From Microcella sp. (GTDB taxonomy: Bacteria; Actinomycetota; Actinomycetes; Actinomycetales; Microbacteriaceae), in assembly GCF_025808395.1 (NCBI RefSeq), contig NZ_CP075524.1, forward strand, positions 310,001 through 374,000: a stretch of DNA of 64,000 nt. The letters run 5' to 3'. Each line of letters starts with the position of its first letter. The first letter of the stretch is position 1. A program made the translations under genes and the position numbers. Below, in pieces: positions 31,265 to 39,792 of the stretch. The notes beneath the pieces were generated by a model. That model was given only the letters and a program-made list of their open reading frames with translations. It was not told where the DNA came from and did not search any database.

Positions 31265-32380
31265 TCAGGCGAGAGCCTCGGCGGGCTCGATCGACGGCAA
31301 GGCGTGCGCGATGCCCACGGGGCCGTTCGTGACGGTGCCGGCGTGCGTGTTCAGCCCGAGCGCGAGAGACGCATCGGCGCGCAGAGCATCTCGCCACCCC
31401 AGGTTCGCGATCGCACGAACGTAGGGCATCGTCGCGTTGGTCAAGGCGTAGGTCGAGGTGGTCGGCACCGCGCCCGGCATGTTCGCAACGCAGTAGAAGA
31501 TGCTGTCGTGCACGGCGAACGTGGGCTCTGCGTGCGTCGTCGGCCGAGAGTCGGCGAAGCAGCCGCCCTGATCGACCGCGATGTCGACGAGAACGCTGCC
31601 AGGCTTCATGCGCGAGACGAGCTCATTGCTGATGAGCTTCGGAGCCTTCGCTCCGGGGATGAGCACCGAGCCGATGAGCAGATCTGCTCGCACCGCGGCC
31701 TTCTCGATCTCATAGCCGTTCGAGGCGATGGTGCGGATTCGGCCGCTGTAGAGCGCGTCGAGCTCGCGCAAGCGCTGAATATTCGTGTCGAGAACGGTCA
31801 CTTCAGCACCGAGGCCGACAGCCATCGCCACGGCGTTCGTTCCGGCGACTCCGCCGCCGAGCACGACGACGTTCGCCGGGTCGGTTCCGGGAACCCCGGG
31901 CACGAGCAGACCGGGGCCGCCGTTCGGTCGCATCATCGCGTTCGCGCCGACGATCGGAGCGAGGCGACCAGCGACCTCGCTCATCGGAGCGAGGAGGGGA
32001 AGCGCCCGGGTCGGCAACTGCACGGTCTCGTAGGCGATGCCGGTGACGCCGCTCGCGAGCAGTGCGTGAGTGAGGTCTTTCTCGGCAGCGAGGTGCAGAT
32101 AGGTGAACAGCACCATGCCGTCTCTGAAGTGCTCGTACTCGGAGGCGATCGGCTCTTTGACCTTGAGCAGCAGCTCTGCTTCGCCCCACGCCGTCGCGGC
32201 ATCGGGCACGATGCGCGCTCCTTGCGCTGCGTACTCGGCGTCGGTGATCGACGAACCGAGACCGGCACCCGACTGCACGAGAACCTCGTGCCCGTGCGCG
32301 ACCAGGTCGTGCACGCCCGCGGGAGTGATCGCCACTCGGTACTCGTTGTTCTTGACCTCAGCCGGAACGGCGATTCTCAT
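31265..32380 (-). CDS. ald: Alanine dehydrogenase
   Basis: NAD-dependent interconversion of L-alanine with pyruvate and ammonia; 371 residues, the usual length. Seen: MRIAVPAEVKNNEYRVAITPAGV at the N-terminus (cut here to the defining core), LLLKVKEPIASEY with the catalytic Lys region, the NAD-binding VVVLGGGVAGTNAVAMAVGLGAEV, and the quinone/NAD loop MKPGSVLVDIAVDQGGC. The ATG at 32380 has a GAGGAG ribosome binding site; a longer frame to 32443 lacks similarity. It converges with the FtsK-like gene (6-nt gap) and is divergent from the polyamine transporter, so ald and pot probably share a regulatory region. In this setting it would recover ammonia and pyruvate from alanine formed by the transaminases. 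Confidence 0.97.
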   Translation of the reverse strand: MRIAVPAEVKNNEYRVAITPAGVHDLVAHGHEVLVQSGAGLGSSITDAEYAAQGARIVPDAATAWGEAELLLKVKEPIASEYEHFRDGMVLFTYLHLAAEKDLTHALLASGVTGIAYETVQLPTRALPLLAPMSEVAGRLAPIVGANAMMRPNGGPGLLVPGVPGTDPANVVVLGGGVAGTNAVAMAVGLGAEVTVLDTNIQRLRELDALYSGRIRTIASNGYEIEKAAVRADLLIGSVLIPGAKAPKLISNELVSRMKPGSVLVDIAVDQGGCFADSRPTTHAEPTFAVHDSIFYCVANMPGAVPTTSTYALTNATMPYVRAIANLGWRDALRADASLALGLNTHAGTVTNGPVGIAHALPSIEPAEALA

Positions 32381-32640
32381 CAGTGTCTCCTCGCGGACGG
32401 TTGCGCGCGGGAATCGACACATCGCCGCGCTGCGTTGCGACACTCAGCGTAGCGCCCCAAACCGATGGATTCCGCACTGTTTCTTTCATGGAAGTGCTGA
32501 TTTCGTGACATTTGTGTTTCAGAATGGCCGAATCAAGCGTTCGGGGGTGCGGGTTCGGGCGGCCGTGTGACAGTATCGATTCACCGCCCCCGAGCGGCAA
32601 CGGACACCGACGTACCGGCAATCGCATGAAGGAGCACGCC
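32381..32640. promoter_or_regulatory. Divergent ald / pot regulatory region
   Basis: A 260-bp gap between divergent genes with no credible ORF. Bases about 32460-32545 are clearly more AT-rich than the surroundings, with runs such as TGTTTCTTTC and ATTTGTGTTTC. Short dyads are present: GCACT/AGTGC around 32475-32500 and TGATT/AATCA around 32500-32540. ald is commonly controlled by an Lrp-family protein in actinobacteria, and the Lrp gene at 12323 is a candidate regulator. No single site is compelling. Confidence 0.45.
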
Positions 32641-33846
32641 ATGAACCGTCCTCTTCCCGAAGACCCGATGATCCGCAGCCTGATCGCACAGGCCAAGCGT
32701 GCGCAGCTGACTCGTCGCACCATGCTCGCCGGCACCGGCGCGGGCGCCACTGCTCTTGCGCTCGCCGCGTGCACGCCGGCCGACAGCTCGGCCGGGCCCG
32801 CCGAAGACAACTCGGCCAACGACCCGACGCTGAACTGGGCGAACTGGCCGTTCTACATCGATGAAGACGATGACGGAAACTTCCCGACCCTCCTGGCGTT
32901 CGAAGAGCAGTACGGCATCGCCGTCAACTACCTCATCACCGTCGACGACAACAACTCGTACTTCGCGACCGTGCGCGACCAGCTCGCTCTCGGTCAAGAC
33001 ATCGGCGCAGACACGGTGTGCTTGACCGACTGGATGGTCAACCGCTGGATCCAGCTGGGCTACACCCAAGAGCTCAACAAGGCCAACATCCCGAACGCGG
33101 CCAACCTTGTCGACAGCTTGCAGAACCCCTCGTTCGACCCCGGCCGCGTGCACTCGCTGCCCTGGCAGGGCGGCTTCGCCGGCATCTGCTACAACGTCGA
33201 GCAGACGGGCGAGGTTCGATCGGTCAGCGACCTCTGGCGCTCTGACCTCGCCGGGCGCGTCGGCGTGCTGAGCGAGATGCGCGACACGATCGGGCTGCTC
33301 ATGCTCGAGAACGGCGTCGACATCTCGGGCGACTTCTCGGCGGACGACTTCAACGCAGCGCTCGACGTGTTCCGCACGCAGATGGAGTCGGGTCAGGTTC
33401 GCAACGTGCGTGGCAACGCCTACACCGAAGACCTCGTGAACGAAGACACGCTCGCCGCGATCTGCTGGTCGGGTGACATCACGGTGCTCAACTTCGAGGC
33501 CGGGTACGAGAAGTGGAAGTTCGTGCTGCCCGAGGCGGGTGCAACCCTCTGGAACGACAACTTCATGATTCCGATCGGCTCGCCTCGCAAGACCAACGCC
33601 GAGACCCTCATCAACTACTACTACGAGCCAGAAGTGGCAGCCGAGGTCGCTGCGTGGGTCAACTTCATCACGCCGGTCGAGGGTGCTCAAGAGGCTGCCG
33701 TGGCGATCGACCCCGAGCTGGCCGAAGACACGCTGATCTTCCCTGACGACGAGACGCTCGCCAAGGCGAGCATCTTCCGCGGACTCACCCCGCAAGAAGA
33801 GAACGAGTACCAGGCCGCATTCCAGGCGATTCTGCTCGGCGCATAA
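32641..33846 (+). CDS. potD: Polyamine ABC transporter substrate-binding lipoprotein, PotD family
   Basis: Extracytoplasmic binding protein for putrescine/spermidine-type substrates, 401 residues. The N-terminus holds a twin-arginine-like motif (LTRRTMLAG, Arg25-Arg26), a hydrophobic stretch and a lipobox LAAC with Cys44, so it is probably exported folded by Tat and lipid-anchored. PotD features include NWANWPFYID, VNYLITVDDNNSYFATV and TVCLTDWMVNRW, and acidic/aromatic residues expected to hold amine groups. ATG at 32641 is preceded by AAGGAG with 7-nt spacing; an in-frame extension to 32512 is ignored. First gene of potD-A-B-C. Confidence 0.93.
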   Translation: MNRPLPEDPMIRSLIAQAKRAQLTRRTMLAGTGAGATALALAACTPADSSAGPAEDNSANDPTLNWANWPFYIDEDDDGNFPTLLAFEEQYGIAVNYLITVDDNNSYFATVRDQLALGQDIGADTVCLTDWMVNRWIQLGYTQELNKANIPNAANLVDSLQNPSFDPGRVHSLPWQGGFAGICYNVEQTGEVRSVSDLWRSDLAGRVGVLSEMRDTIGLLMLENGVDISGDFSADDFNAALDVFRTQMESGQVRNVRGNAYTEDLVNEDTLAAICWSGDITVLNFEAGYEKWKFVLPEAGATLWNDNFMIPIGSPRKTNAETLINYYYEPEVAAEVAAWVNFITPVEGAQEAAVAIDPELAEDTLIFPDDETLAKASIFRGLTPQEENEYQAAFQAILLGA

Positions 33847-33878
33847 CACCACCCCTCACGAGAAGGAGTACCACCCAG

Positions 33879-35099
33879 GTGACGAACAACGAGGTTCAGC
33901 AAGGGGGGTTTGCCGAAGCGGGTGCTGATCTCGAGCTGGTGGGGATCAGCAAGCGGTTCCCCGGCTTCACGGCGATCGAAGAGCTCGACCTGATGATCCC
34001 GGCAGGGTCGTTCTTCGCCCTGCTGGGGCCGTCAGGGTGCGGCAAGACGACGACTCTGCGGCTCATCGCGGGCCTCGAAGAGCCCACCCAGGGGCGCATC
34101 GTGATCGGCGGCAAAGACGTCACCGCGACGAAGGCCTACCAGCGCCCGGTCAACACGGTGTTTCAGAGCTACGCACTGTTTCCGCACATGACGATCCTCG
34201 AGAACGTCGCGTTCGGCTTGAAGCGACGCGGCATCAAGAACGCCGAACCGCTCGCGCACGAGGCGCTTCGCCTCGTCGAGCTCGACCACCTCGCCCAGCG
34301 CAAGCCCGCACAGTTGTCGGGTGGCCAGCAGCAGCGCGTGGCCCTCGCGCGCGCCGTCGTGAACCGACCCGCGCTGCTGCTGCTCGACGAACCGCTGGGA
34401 GCGCTCGACCTGAAGCTGCGTCGGCAGATGCAGGTCGAGCTCAAAGACATTCAGAGCGAGGTCGGCCTGACCTTCTTGCACGTCACGCACGACCAGGAAG
34501 AAGCCATGACCATGGCTGACACGGTCGCCGTCATGAACAAGGGGCGCATCGAGCAGATGGGCGCACCGCAAGACCTCTACGAGCTGCCGCACACGGCCTT
34601 CGTGGCCAAGTTTCTCGGTCAGTCGAACCTCTTCACCGGTGACATCGTGTCGAGCACAGCGACATCGATCGTCGTCGATGCCTCCGGCTCGAAGATCGAA
34701 GTGCCCACCGAGAGGGCGCAGCGCCACAACGGTCGTGTCACCGTCGGTGTTCGCCCCGAGAAGGTGACGCTGCACGACACCGAGCCGAAGAGCGAGGCGG
34801 CGCGCAACGTGATCGGCCCCGGCCGCATCACCGACGTGTCGTTCAGTGGCGTGAGCACGCAGTACGAAGTCACCATTCCTCGCCACGGTGCTATCACGGT
34901 CTTCGCTCAGAACACCTCGATCTCGAGCCTGCACCACGACGGCGACGAAGTGTGGCTGAGCTGGTCGGTCGGCCACGCCTTCGGGCTGGCCGATGAGGCA
35001 GAGGGCGAACCGGTGTCGCGCTTCCACGCCGACCTCGACACGACGACGATCGCCGTGCAGTCGCGCAAAGATCTCGAAGCGGAACTCGAGGGGGCCTAG
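33879..35099 (+). CDS. potA: Polyamine ABC transporter ATP-binding protein
   Basis: ATPase that powers polyamine import; 406 residues. Walker A GPSGCGKT at 50-57, Q-loop in FQSYALFPHMT, signature LSGGQQQRVALARA, Walker B LLLLDEPLGALDLKLR, switch His in VTHDQEEA, and a C-terminal TOBE domain (VTVGVRPEKVTLHD) as in PotA. The GTG start has an AGAAGGAG site about 10 nt upstream. It follows potD by 32 nt and the permease gene starts 3 nt after its stop, so the complex is encoded as one transcript. Confidence 0.95.
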   Translation: MTNNEVQQGGFAEAGADLELVGISKRFPGFTAIEELDLMIPAGSFFALLGPSGCGKTTTLRLIAGLEEPTQGRIVIGGKDVTATKAYQRPVNTVFQSYALFPHMTILENVAFGLKRRGIKNAEPLAHEALRLVELDHLAQRKPAQLSGGQQQRVALARAVVNRPALLLLDEPLGALDLKLRRQMQVELKDIQSEVGLTFLHVTHDQEEAMTMADTVAVMNKGRIEQMGAPQDLYELPHTAFVAKFLGQSNLFTGDIVSSTATSIVVDASGSKIEVPTERAQRHNGRVTVGVRPEKVTLHDTEPKSEAARNVIGPGRITDVSFSGVSTQYEVTIPRHGAITVFAQNTSISSLHHDGDEVWLSWSVGHAFGLADEAEGEPVSRFHADLDTTTIAVQSRKDLEAELEGA

Positions 35100-35102
35100 G
35101 CC

Positions 35103-36014
35103 ATGGCCTTCACCGCCTTCTCGAGCTCGACCGCGGCGGCTGAACCGATCGCCCGGCGCAGAAGCCCGATCGCCCTGTTCTTGCTGCTGCCGGGCATCCT
35201 GTATCTGATCCTGTTCTTCGTGACTCCGCTGATCTCGCTCGTGATCACGAGTCTCCAGGTGCCAGACCCGGTGCTGTTCGGTCAGTTTCAGAACGCCTTC
35301 AACTGGCAGAACTACACCTTCGTGCTCGAGACCTACTGGCAGCAGTCGGTGCGCTCTGCCGGCTACGCCGCCCTCGCCACGCTCTTCGCGCTGCTGATCG
35401 GGTTTCCGCTCGCGTACTTCATCGGCATCACGTTGCGGCCGTACCCGCTGCTGCAGGCCCTCGCCCTGGTGCTCGTCATCGCGCCGTTCTTCATCTCGTT
35501 CCTGCTGCGCACCCTCGCGTGGAAGCAGATCTTCGCGACCGAGGGGCCGATCTCAGGAATCCTGTCGTCGATCGGCATTCTCGGCCCAGGGCAGGCGATC
35601 ACCGGCACAGCCTTCTCGGTCATCTTCGGTCTGACCTACAACTTCATTCCGTTCATGACTCTGCCGATCTATGCGACGCTCGAGCGCTTCGATCTTCGCC
35701 TCATCGAGGCGGGCAACGACCTCTACGGCAGCCCGGCGACCACCTTCCGCACGGTCACGCTGCCGCTCTCGGCGGCCGGAGTGATGTCGGGCACGCTGCT
35801 CACGTTCATTCCAGCGGCGGGCGACTACATCAATGCGTCTCGCGACTTCCTCGGCTCTGCCGACACGACCATGATCGGCAACGTCATCGAGACCAACTTC
35901 CTCGTGCTGCAGAACTTTCCGGCGGCGGCGGCGCTGTCGATCGTGCTCATGGCGTTCATCCTCATTCTGGTGAGTCTGTACGTGAAGCGCAGCGGAACGG
36001 AGGAACTGCTGTGA
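35103..36014 (+). CDS. potB: Polyamine ABC transporter permease, PotB type
   Basis: One of two membrane-spanning subunits; 303 residues with six predicted helices beginning LFLLLPGILYLILFFVTPLISLV. The cytoplasmic EAA loop that docks on the ATPase reads IEAGNDLYGSPATTFRTVTLPLS. The last gene bases overlap the next permease start as GTGA, implying translational coupling and equal synthesis of the two permeases. Pairing with PotA and PotD homologues identifies it as the PotB-type partner. Confidence 0.94.
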   Translation: MAFTAFSSSTAAAEPIARRRSPIALFLLLPGILYLILFFVTPLISLVITSLQVPDPVLFGQFQNAFNWQNYTFVLETYWQQSVRSAGYAALATLFALLIGFPLAYFIGITLRPYPLLQALALVLVIAPFFISFLLRTLAWKQIFATEGPISGILSSIGILGPGQAITGTAFSVIFGLTYNFIPFMTLPIYATLERFDLRLIEAGNDLYGSPATTFRTVTLPLSAAGVMSGTLLTFIPAAGDYINASRDFLGSADTTMIGNVIETNFLVLQNFPAAAALSIVLMAFILILVSLYVKRSGTEELL

Positions 36015-36808
36015 GAGGCTTCGGAAAGTACGCCATCTGGGTCTACTCGGGCATGGCCTTCGTCTTCTTGCTCATTCCGATCGTCTACACGATCGTCTTC
36101 TCGTTCAACGATGCGCGCCGCACGAACATCATCTGGCGCGGCTTCACCTTCGATAACTGGCTGTCGGTGTGCGACGCCCAAGACGTCTGCCGGGCCTTCG
36201 GCAACAGCATCTTCATCGGTGTCATCGCCACGATTCTCGCGACGACGCTGGGCACCATGATCGCGCTCGCCCTCGTGCGCTACCGGTTCAGGTTCCGCAA
36301 CGCGACCACCCTGCTCATCTTCTTGCCCATGACGACCCCCGAGGTCGTGCTGGGCGCAGGTCTGGCTGCGCAGTTCTTGCAGGCCGGGGTGCCGAAGGGT
36401 CTCGGAACGATCATTCTGGCCCACACGCTGTTCTGCTTGAGCTTCGTCGTGGTCACCGTGCGCGCACGTGTCGCGAGCCTTGATCCGGCGCTCGAAGAGG
36501 CCGGGCGCGATCTCTACGGCAACCCGCGTCAGGTGTTCTGGCGCATCACGTTTCCGATGCTGCTGCCCGGCATCGTCGCCGCGGCCCTGCTGTCGTTCGC
36601 GTTGAGCTTCGACGACTTCATCATCACGAACTTCAACCGTGGCGCAGAAGTCACCTTCCCGAGCTTCGTCTACACGGCTGCTGCTCGCGGTATTCCCGCC
36701 GAGGCCAACGTGATCGCGTCGGCCGTCTTCTTCTTGGCGATCATTCTCGTGCTCGCCTCGCAGTTCAGCGCGGCGGCCAAGCGACGGCGGATGGCCAAGC
36801 AGAGGTAG
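36011..36808 (+). CDS. potC: Polyamine ABC transporter permease, PotC type
   Basis: Second permease subunit, 265 residues, six helices starting YAIWVYSGMAFVFLLIPIVY. The EAA loop reads LEEAGRDLYGNPRQVFWRITFP, and FDDFIITNF is the family signature in the fifth helix. The GTG start at 36011 overlaps the potB stop by 4 nt; the frame extends far upstream through potB but that part is antisense-like noise. A basic tail (AKRRRMAKQR) ends the protein. It converges on the asparaginase gene with a 5-nt gap. Confidence 0.94.
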   Translation: MRGFGKYAIWVYSGMAFVFLLIPIVYTIVFSFNDARRTNIIWRGFTFDNWLSVCDAQDVCRAFGNSIFIGVIATILATTLGTMIALALVRYRFRFRNATTLLIFLPMTTPEVVLGAGLAAQFLQAGVPKGLGTIILAHTLFCLSFVVVTVRARVASLDPALEEAGRDLYGNPRQVFWRITFPMLLPGIVAAALLSFALSFDDFIITNFNRGAEVTFPSFVYTAAARGIPAEANVIASAVFFLAIILVLASQFSAAAKRRRMAKQR

Positions 36809-36813
36809 TCGGC

Positions 36814-37809
36814 TCAGAACTCGCTGACGCGCAACCGGCCGATCTCGCGATCGCCCGCCCGCACGCGTTCGCTCGTCTCATCGATGAGCGCTGCCGCCAC
36901 CAGCGGGTCGACGACTCCTTCTGCCGCGAGCAGGCTTAAGGCGACAGGAGTCGTCGCCCGCATCGATCCGTCGAGCACTTTGACCGCGACAGCGACTCCG
37001 CCCGGTGTGGCGATGACGACGAGCCCTTCGGTGCCGAGCTTGGCGAGGCCGCCGAGCCGCTCGATGACCACGGTGTTCGCCCGGCCCCGGCCGTCGATGG
37101 CCCAGGGTTCGGCGCGCACCGCGGCCATGACCCTGGCAGTGTGCGGCTCGGCCGCCGAGGCGATGCGCGCGGTGGCACGGGCGAGGCCGGCGAGGCTCAC
37201 GGCGGGCATCGGCGACCCGCAGCCGTCTGACGCGCGGTGCCGCACCGGTTCGCCGGTGTACTGCTCGACGACGTCGCGAATGAGGCGCTGCACCGGATGC
37301 TCCGCCTCGAGATACCCGCCGGGGTCGGCGTTGAGCGCGTCACTGGCGCGCAGCATGCCGGCGTGCTTGCCCGAGCAGTTCATCGTGAGCCGCGTCGGCC
37401 CGAGCCCGGCGGCCTGGAGGGCCGCGCGCTGCTCGCTGCCGAGCGGCCAGAGCGCGGGGCACTGCAGAGACTGCTCAGTGCGCGCGTCGTCGGCGAGCAT
37501 CCGTTCGACGACCGCAACATGCTCGGGGCTGCCGCAGTGGCTGGCGAGCGCGAGCACGAGCTCGTCGTCGGCGAAGCGTGCTCCGGCGGTGAGCATGGCG
37601 ATCGCCTGCACCGGCTTGAGGGTCGAGCGGGGGTAGATCGTGGCGTGCACGTCGCCGACGGCGCGCAGCAGCCGGCCGTCGCTGTCGACGACGGCTGCCG
37701 CGCCGATGTGTCGAGACTCGATGAGGCCGCTGCGCTCGAGCCGCGCGAGTTCGACGCTGCCCTCGACCCCGAGCTCGCTGATCACTCGTGCACCGGCAGC
37801 GGGTGTCAC
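36814..37809 (-). CDS. L-asparaginase II family protein
   Basis: A 331-residue protein of the Asparaginase_II family (Rhizobium etli AnsA type, distinct from the classic E. coli enzymes), hydrolysing L-asparagine to aspartate and ammonia. Recognised by the STLKPVQAIAMLTAGARF segment with the nucleophile-type Ser/Lys pair, NCSGKHAGML, and DGCGSPMPAVSLAGLARA. The GTG start at 37809 overlaps the gabT stop as GTGA, so it is the second gene of a leftward gabT-asparaginase operon. Longer in-frame starts run antisense through gabT and were rejected. Co-expression with GABA transamination suggests general nitrogen scavenging. Confidence 0.9.
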   Translation of the reverse strand: MTPAAGARVISELGVEGSVELARLERSGLIESRHIGAAAVVDSDGRLLRAVGDVHATIYPRSTLKPVQAIAMLTAGARFADDELVLALASHCGSPEHVAVVERMLADDARTEQSLQCPALWPLGSEQRAALQAAGLGPTRLTMNCSGKHAGMLRASDALNADPGGYLEAEHPVQRLIRDVVEQYTGEPVRHRASDGCGSPMPAVSLAGLARATARIASAAEPHTARVMAAVRAEPWAIDGRGRANTVVIERLGGLAKLGTEGLVVIATPGGVAVAVKVLDGSMRATTPVALSLLAAEGVVDPLVAAALIDETSERVRAGDREIGRLRVSEF

Positions 37810-39167
37810 CCTGCCCAGAGCGCGTCGTCGAGCACAGAGATCGCCTCGCGCAGCAGCTCGTCGCTGATGGTGAGGGCGGGCAAGAACCTGATGACGTTGC
37901 CGTAGGTGCCGGCGTTGAGCAGCAGCACTCCCTGCTGGGCGGCCGCAGCCACGGCGCGGTTGACAATGTCGGCGTCTGGCTCGTGCGTGTCTGGGTCGAC
38001 GAACTCGATGGCGAGCATCGCGCCGATGCCTCGCACGTCGCCGATGCGGGGGTGCTTCTGCTGCAGTTCGAGCAGCAGGGGCTTGAGCACCGATTCGATG
38101 TGGCGCGCCCGGCCGAGCAGGTCTCGCTGCTCGATCTGGTCGAACACGGCGATCGCGGCGGCGCACGCGACCGGGTTGCCGCCATAGGTGCCGCCGAGCC
38201 CGCCCGCGTGCGCGCTGTCCATGATCTCGGCGCGGCCGACGACTCCGGCGAGCACCATGCCGCCCGCGATGCCTTTGGCGGTCGTCACCATGTCGGGCAC
38301 GAGCCCGAAGTGCTCACTCGCGTAGTAGGCGCCCGTGCGGGCGACGCCCGACTGCACTTCGTCGGCGATGAAGACCACGCCGTTCTCGGTGCACCACTGC
38401 TGCAGGGCGACGAGGTAGCCCTCGGCCGGAACGATGAAGCCGCCTTCTCCCTGAATGGGCTCGGCGACGAGGCAGGCGAGGTCGGCCGCACCGACGCGCT
38501 TCTCGAGGTAGCTGATGGTGCGCGCGGCCGCCGCCTCGCCTGAGAGACCGTCGTGGAAGGGGTATGAGCTGGGCGCGTGGTAGATGTTGCTCGCGAACGG
38601 CCCGAAGCCCAGGTTGTAGGGCATGGCCTTGAAGTTCATGGCCATCGTCAGGTTGGTGCGGCCGTGGTAGCCGTGGTCGAGCACGGCCACGCCCGCGCGA
38701 CCGGTGTGCTTGCGCGCGATCTTGACGGCGTTCTCGAGGGCCTCGGCGCCCGAGTTGACGAGCACGACCTTCTTGGCGTGGTCGCCCGGAGTGTGCTGCA
38801 CGAGCAGTTCGGCGACGCGCACGTATGGCTCGTAGGGCGTCACGGTGAACAGCGTGTGGGTCAGCTTGGCGACCTGCTCCTGCACGGCGGCGACGACCGC
38901 GTCGTTGGTGTGGCCGGCGCCCATGACGCCGATGCCGCCGCCGAGGTCGATGAAGTGGTTGCCGTCGACGTCGACGACGATGGCGTCGTGCGCTCGGTCG
39001 ATGTAGAGCGGAAACGAGGTGCCGACGCCCGCGCTCACGACCGCGAGCCTGCGTTCATGCATGGCCTGCGAAGCGGGGCCGGGCACGGCGGTGACGATGC
39101 GGCGTTCTTGCGCCACCGCGGCACCTTCCGACGACAGTGATGAGGGCGCAGAAAGTGTGTCAGTCAT
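37806..39167 (-). CDS. gabT: 4-aminobutyrate aminotransferase
   Basis: PLP-dependent class III transaminase converting GABA plus 2-oxoglutarate to succinate semialdehyde plus glutamate; 453 residues. Seen: SFPLYIDRAHDAIVVDVDGN, GGGIGVMGAGHTNDAVV, VLVNSGAEALENAVKIARKHTG, the PLP-ring contact VFIADEVQSGVARTG and the Schiff-base Lys in TTAKGIAGGMVLAG. The ATG at 39167 gives MTDTLSAPSS; the frame extends to 39242 without a better site. It completes the route from polyamine to GABA to succinate semialdehyde suggested by the other amine genes. A succinate semialdehyde dehydrogenase is not in this window. Confidence 0.94.
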   Translation of the reverse strand: MTDTLSAPSSLSSEGAAVAQERRIVTAVPGPASQAMHERRLAVVSAGVGTSFPLYIDRAHDAIVVDVDGNHFIDLGGGIGVMGAGHTNDAVVAAVQEQVAKLTHTLFTVTPYEPYVRVAELLVQHTPGDHAKKVVLVNSGAEALENAVKIARKHTGRAGVAVLDHGYHGRTNLTMAMNFKAMPYNLGFGPFASNIYHAPSSYPFHDGLSGEAAAARTISYLEKRVGAADLACLVAEPIQGEGGFIVPAEGYLVALQQWCTENGVVFIADEVQSGVARTGAYYASEHFGLVPDMVTTAKGIAGGMVLAGVVGRAEIMDSAHAGGLGGTYGGNPVACAAAIAVFDQIEQRDLLGRARHIESVLKPLLLELQQKHPRIGDVRGIGAMLAIEFVDPDTHEPDADIVNRAVAAAAQQGVLLLNAGTYGNVIRFLPALTISDELLREAISVLDDALWAG

Positions 39168-39227
39168 GGTGAGATTGAGTGTACTCCGGGCCCTGCTGAG
39201 CGGTTCGGAATGGCTGAGGAGAGCGCT

Positions 39228-39713
39228 ATGGGGCACGAGCACGGCTACGCGGTGAGCCTGCAGTGGACGGGAAACCGGGGCGAGGGCACGTCGACCTACC
39301 GCTCATACGGTCGCGATCACCGCGTGCGCGCCGAGGGCAAGCGTCACGAGATCGACGGCTCGAGCGATCGCACGTTTCGCGGTGACGCCGACCGCTGGAA
39401 CCCCGAAGAGCTCGTCATCGCAGCTCTCGCGCAGTGCCACATGCTCAGCTATCTGCACGTCGCCGCGGTGAATGGCATCGTCGTGGTCGACTACCACGAT
39501 GACGCCACCGGCACTCTGCAGCAGGAGGGCGACGGCGGCCATCTCTCGCAGGCGACGCTGCGGCCCGTCGTCACGATCGCTGCGCACCACGATGAGGCGG
39601 ATGCGCGCCGGGCCGCAGAACTGCATCATCGGGCGAGCGAGCTGTGCTTCATCGCCAACTCGGTGAACTTCGAGGTGCGCCACGAGCCCACCACGCTCGT
39701 CGAAGGCTCGTGA
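39228..39713 (+). CDS. OsmC family peroxiredoxin-like protein
   Basis: A 161-residue thiol peroxidase-like protein of the OsmC/Ohr superfamily. The peroxidatic Cys is in ALAQCHMLSYL and the resolving Cys in ASELCFIANSV, with the family Arg region upstream and Glu in WNPEELVIAALAQC. Such proteins reduce organic hydroperoxides using lipoyl or thiol donors. The ATG at 39228 was preferred over one at 39210 because GAGGAGAG lies 5-6 nt before it. It diverges from gabT with a gap of 60 nt, so the promoters are very close together. Confidence 0.9.
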   Translation: MGHEHGYAVSLQWTGNRGEGTSTYRSYGRDHRVRAEGKRHEIDGSSDRTFRGDADRWNPEELVIAALAQCHMLSYLHVAAVNGIVVVDYHDDATGTLQQEGDGGHLSQATLRPVVTIAAHHDEADARRAAELHHRASELCFIANSVNFEVRHEPTTLVEGS

Positions 39714-39792
39714 GCGCCGCGCCGGAGCGAACACCAAGGCTCGGCGTGGGAGGATGGGCGCTTCGTGCCCGTCTCGTTGTAAGGATTCCGTC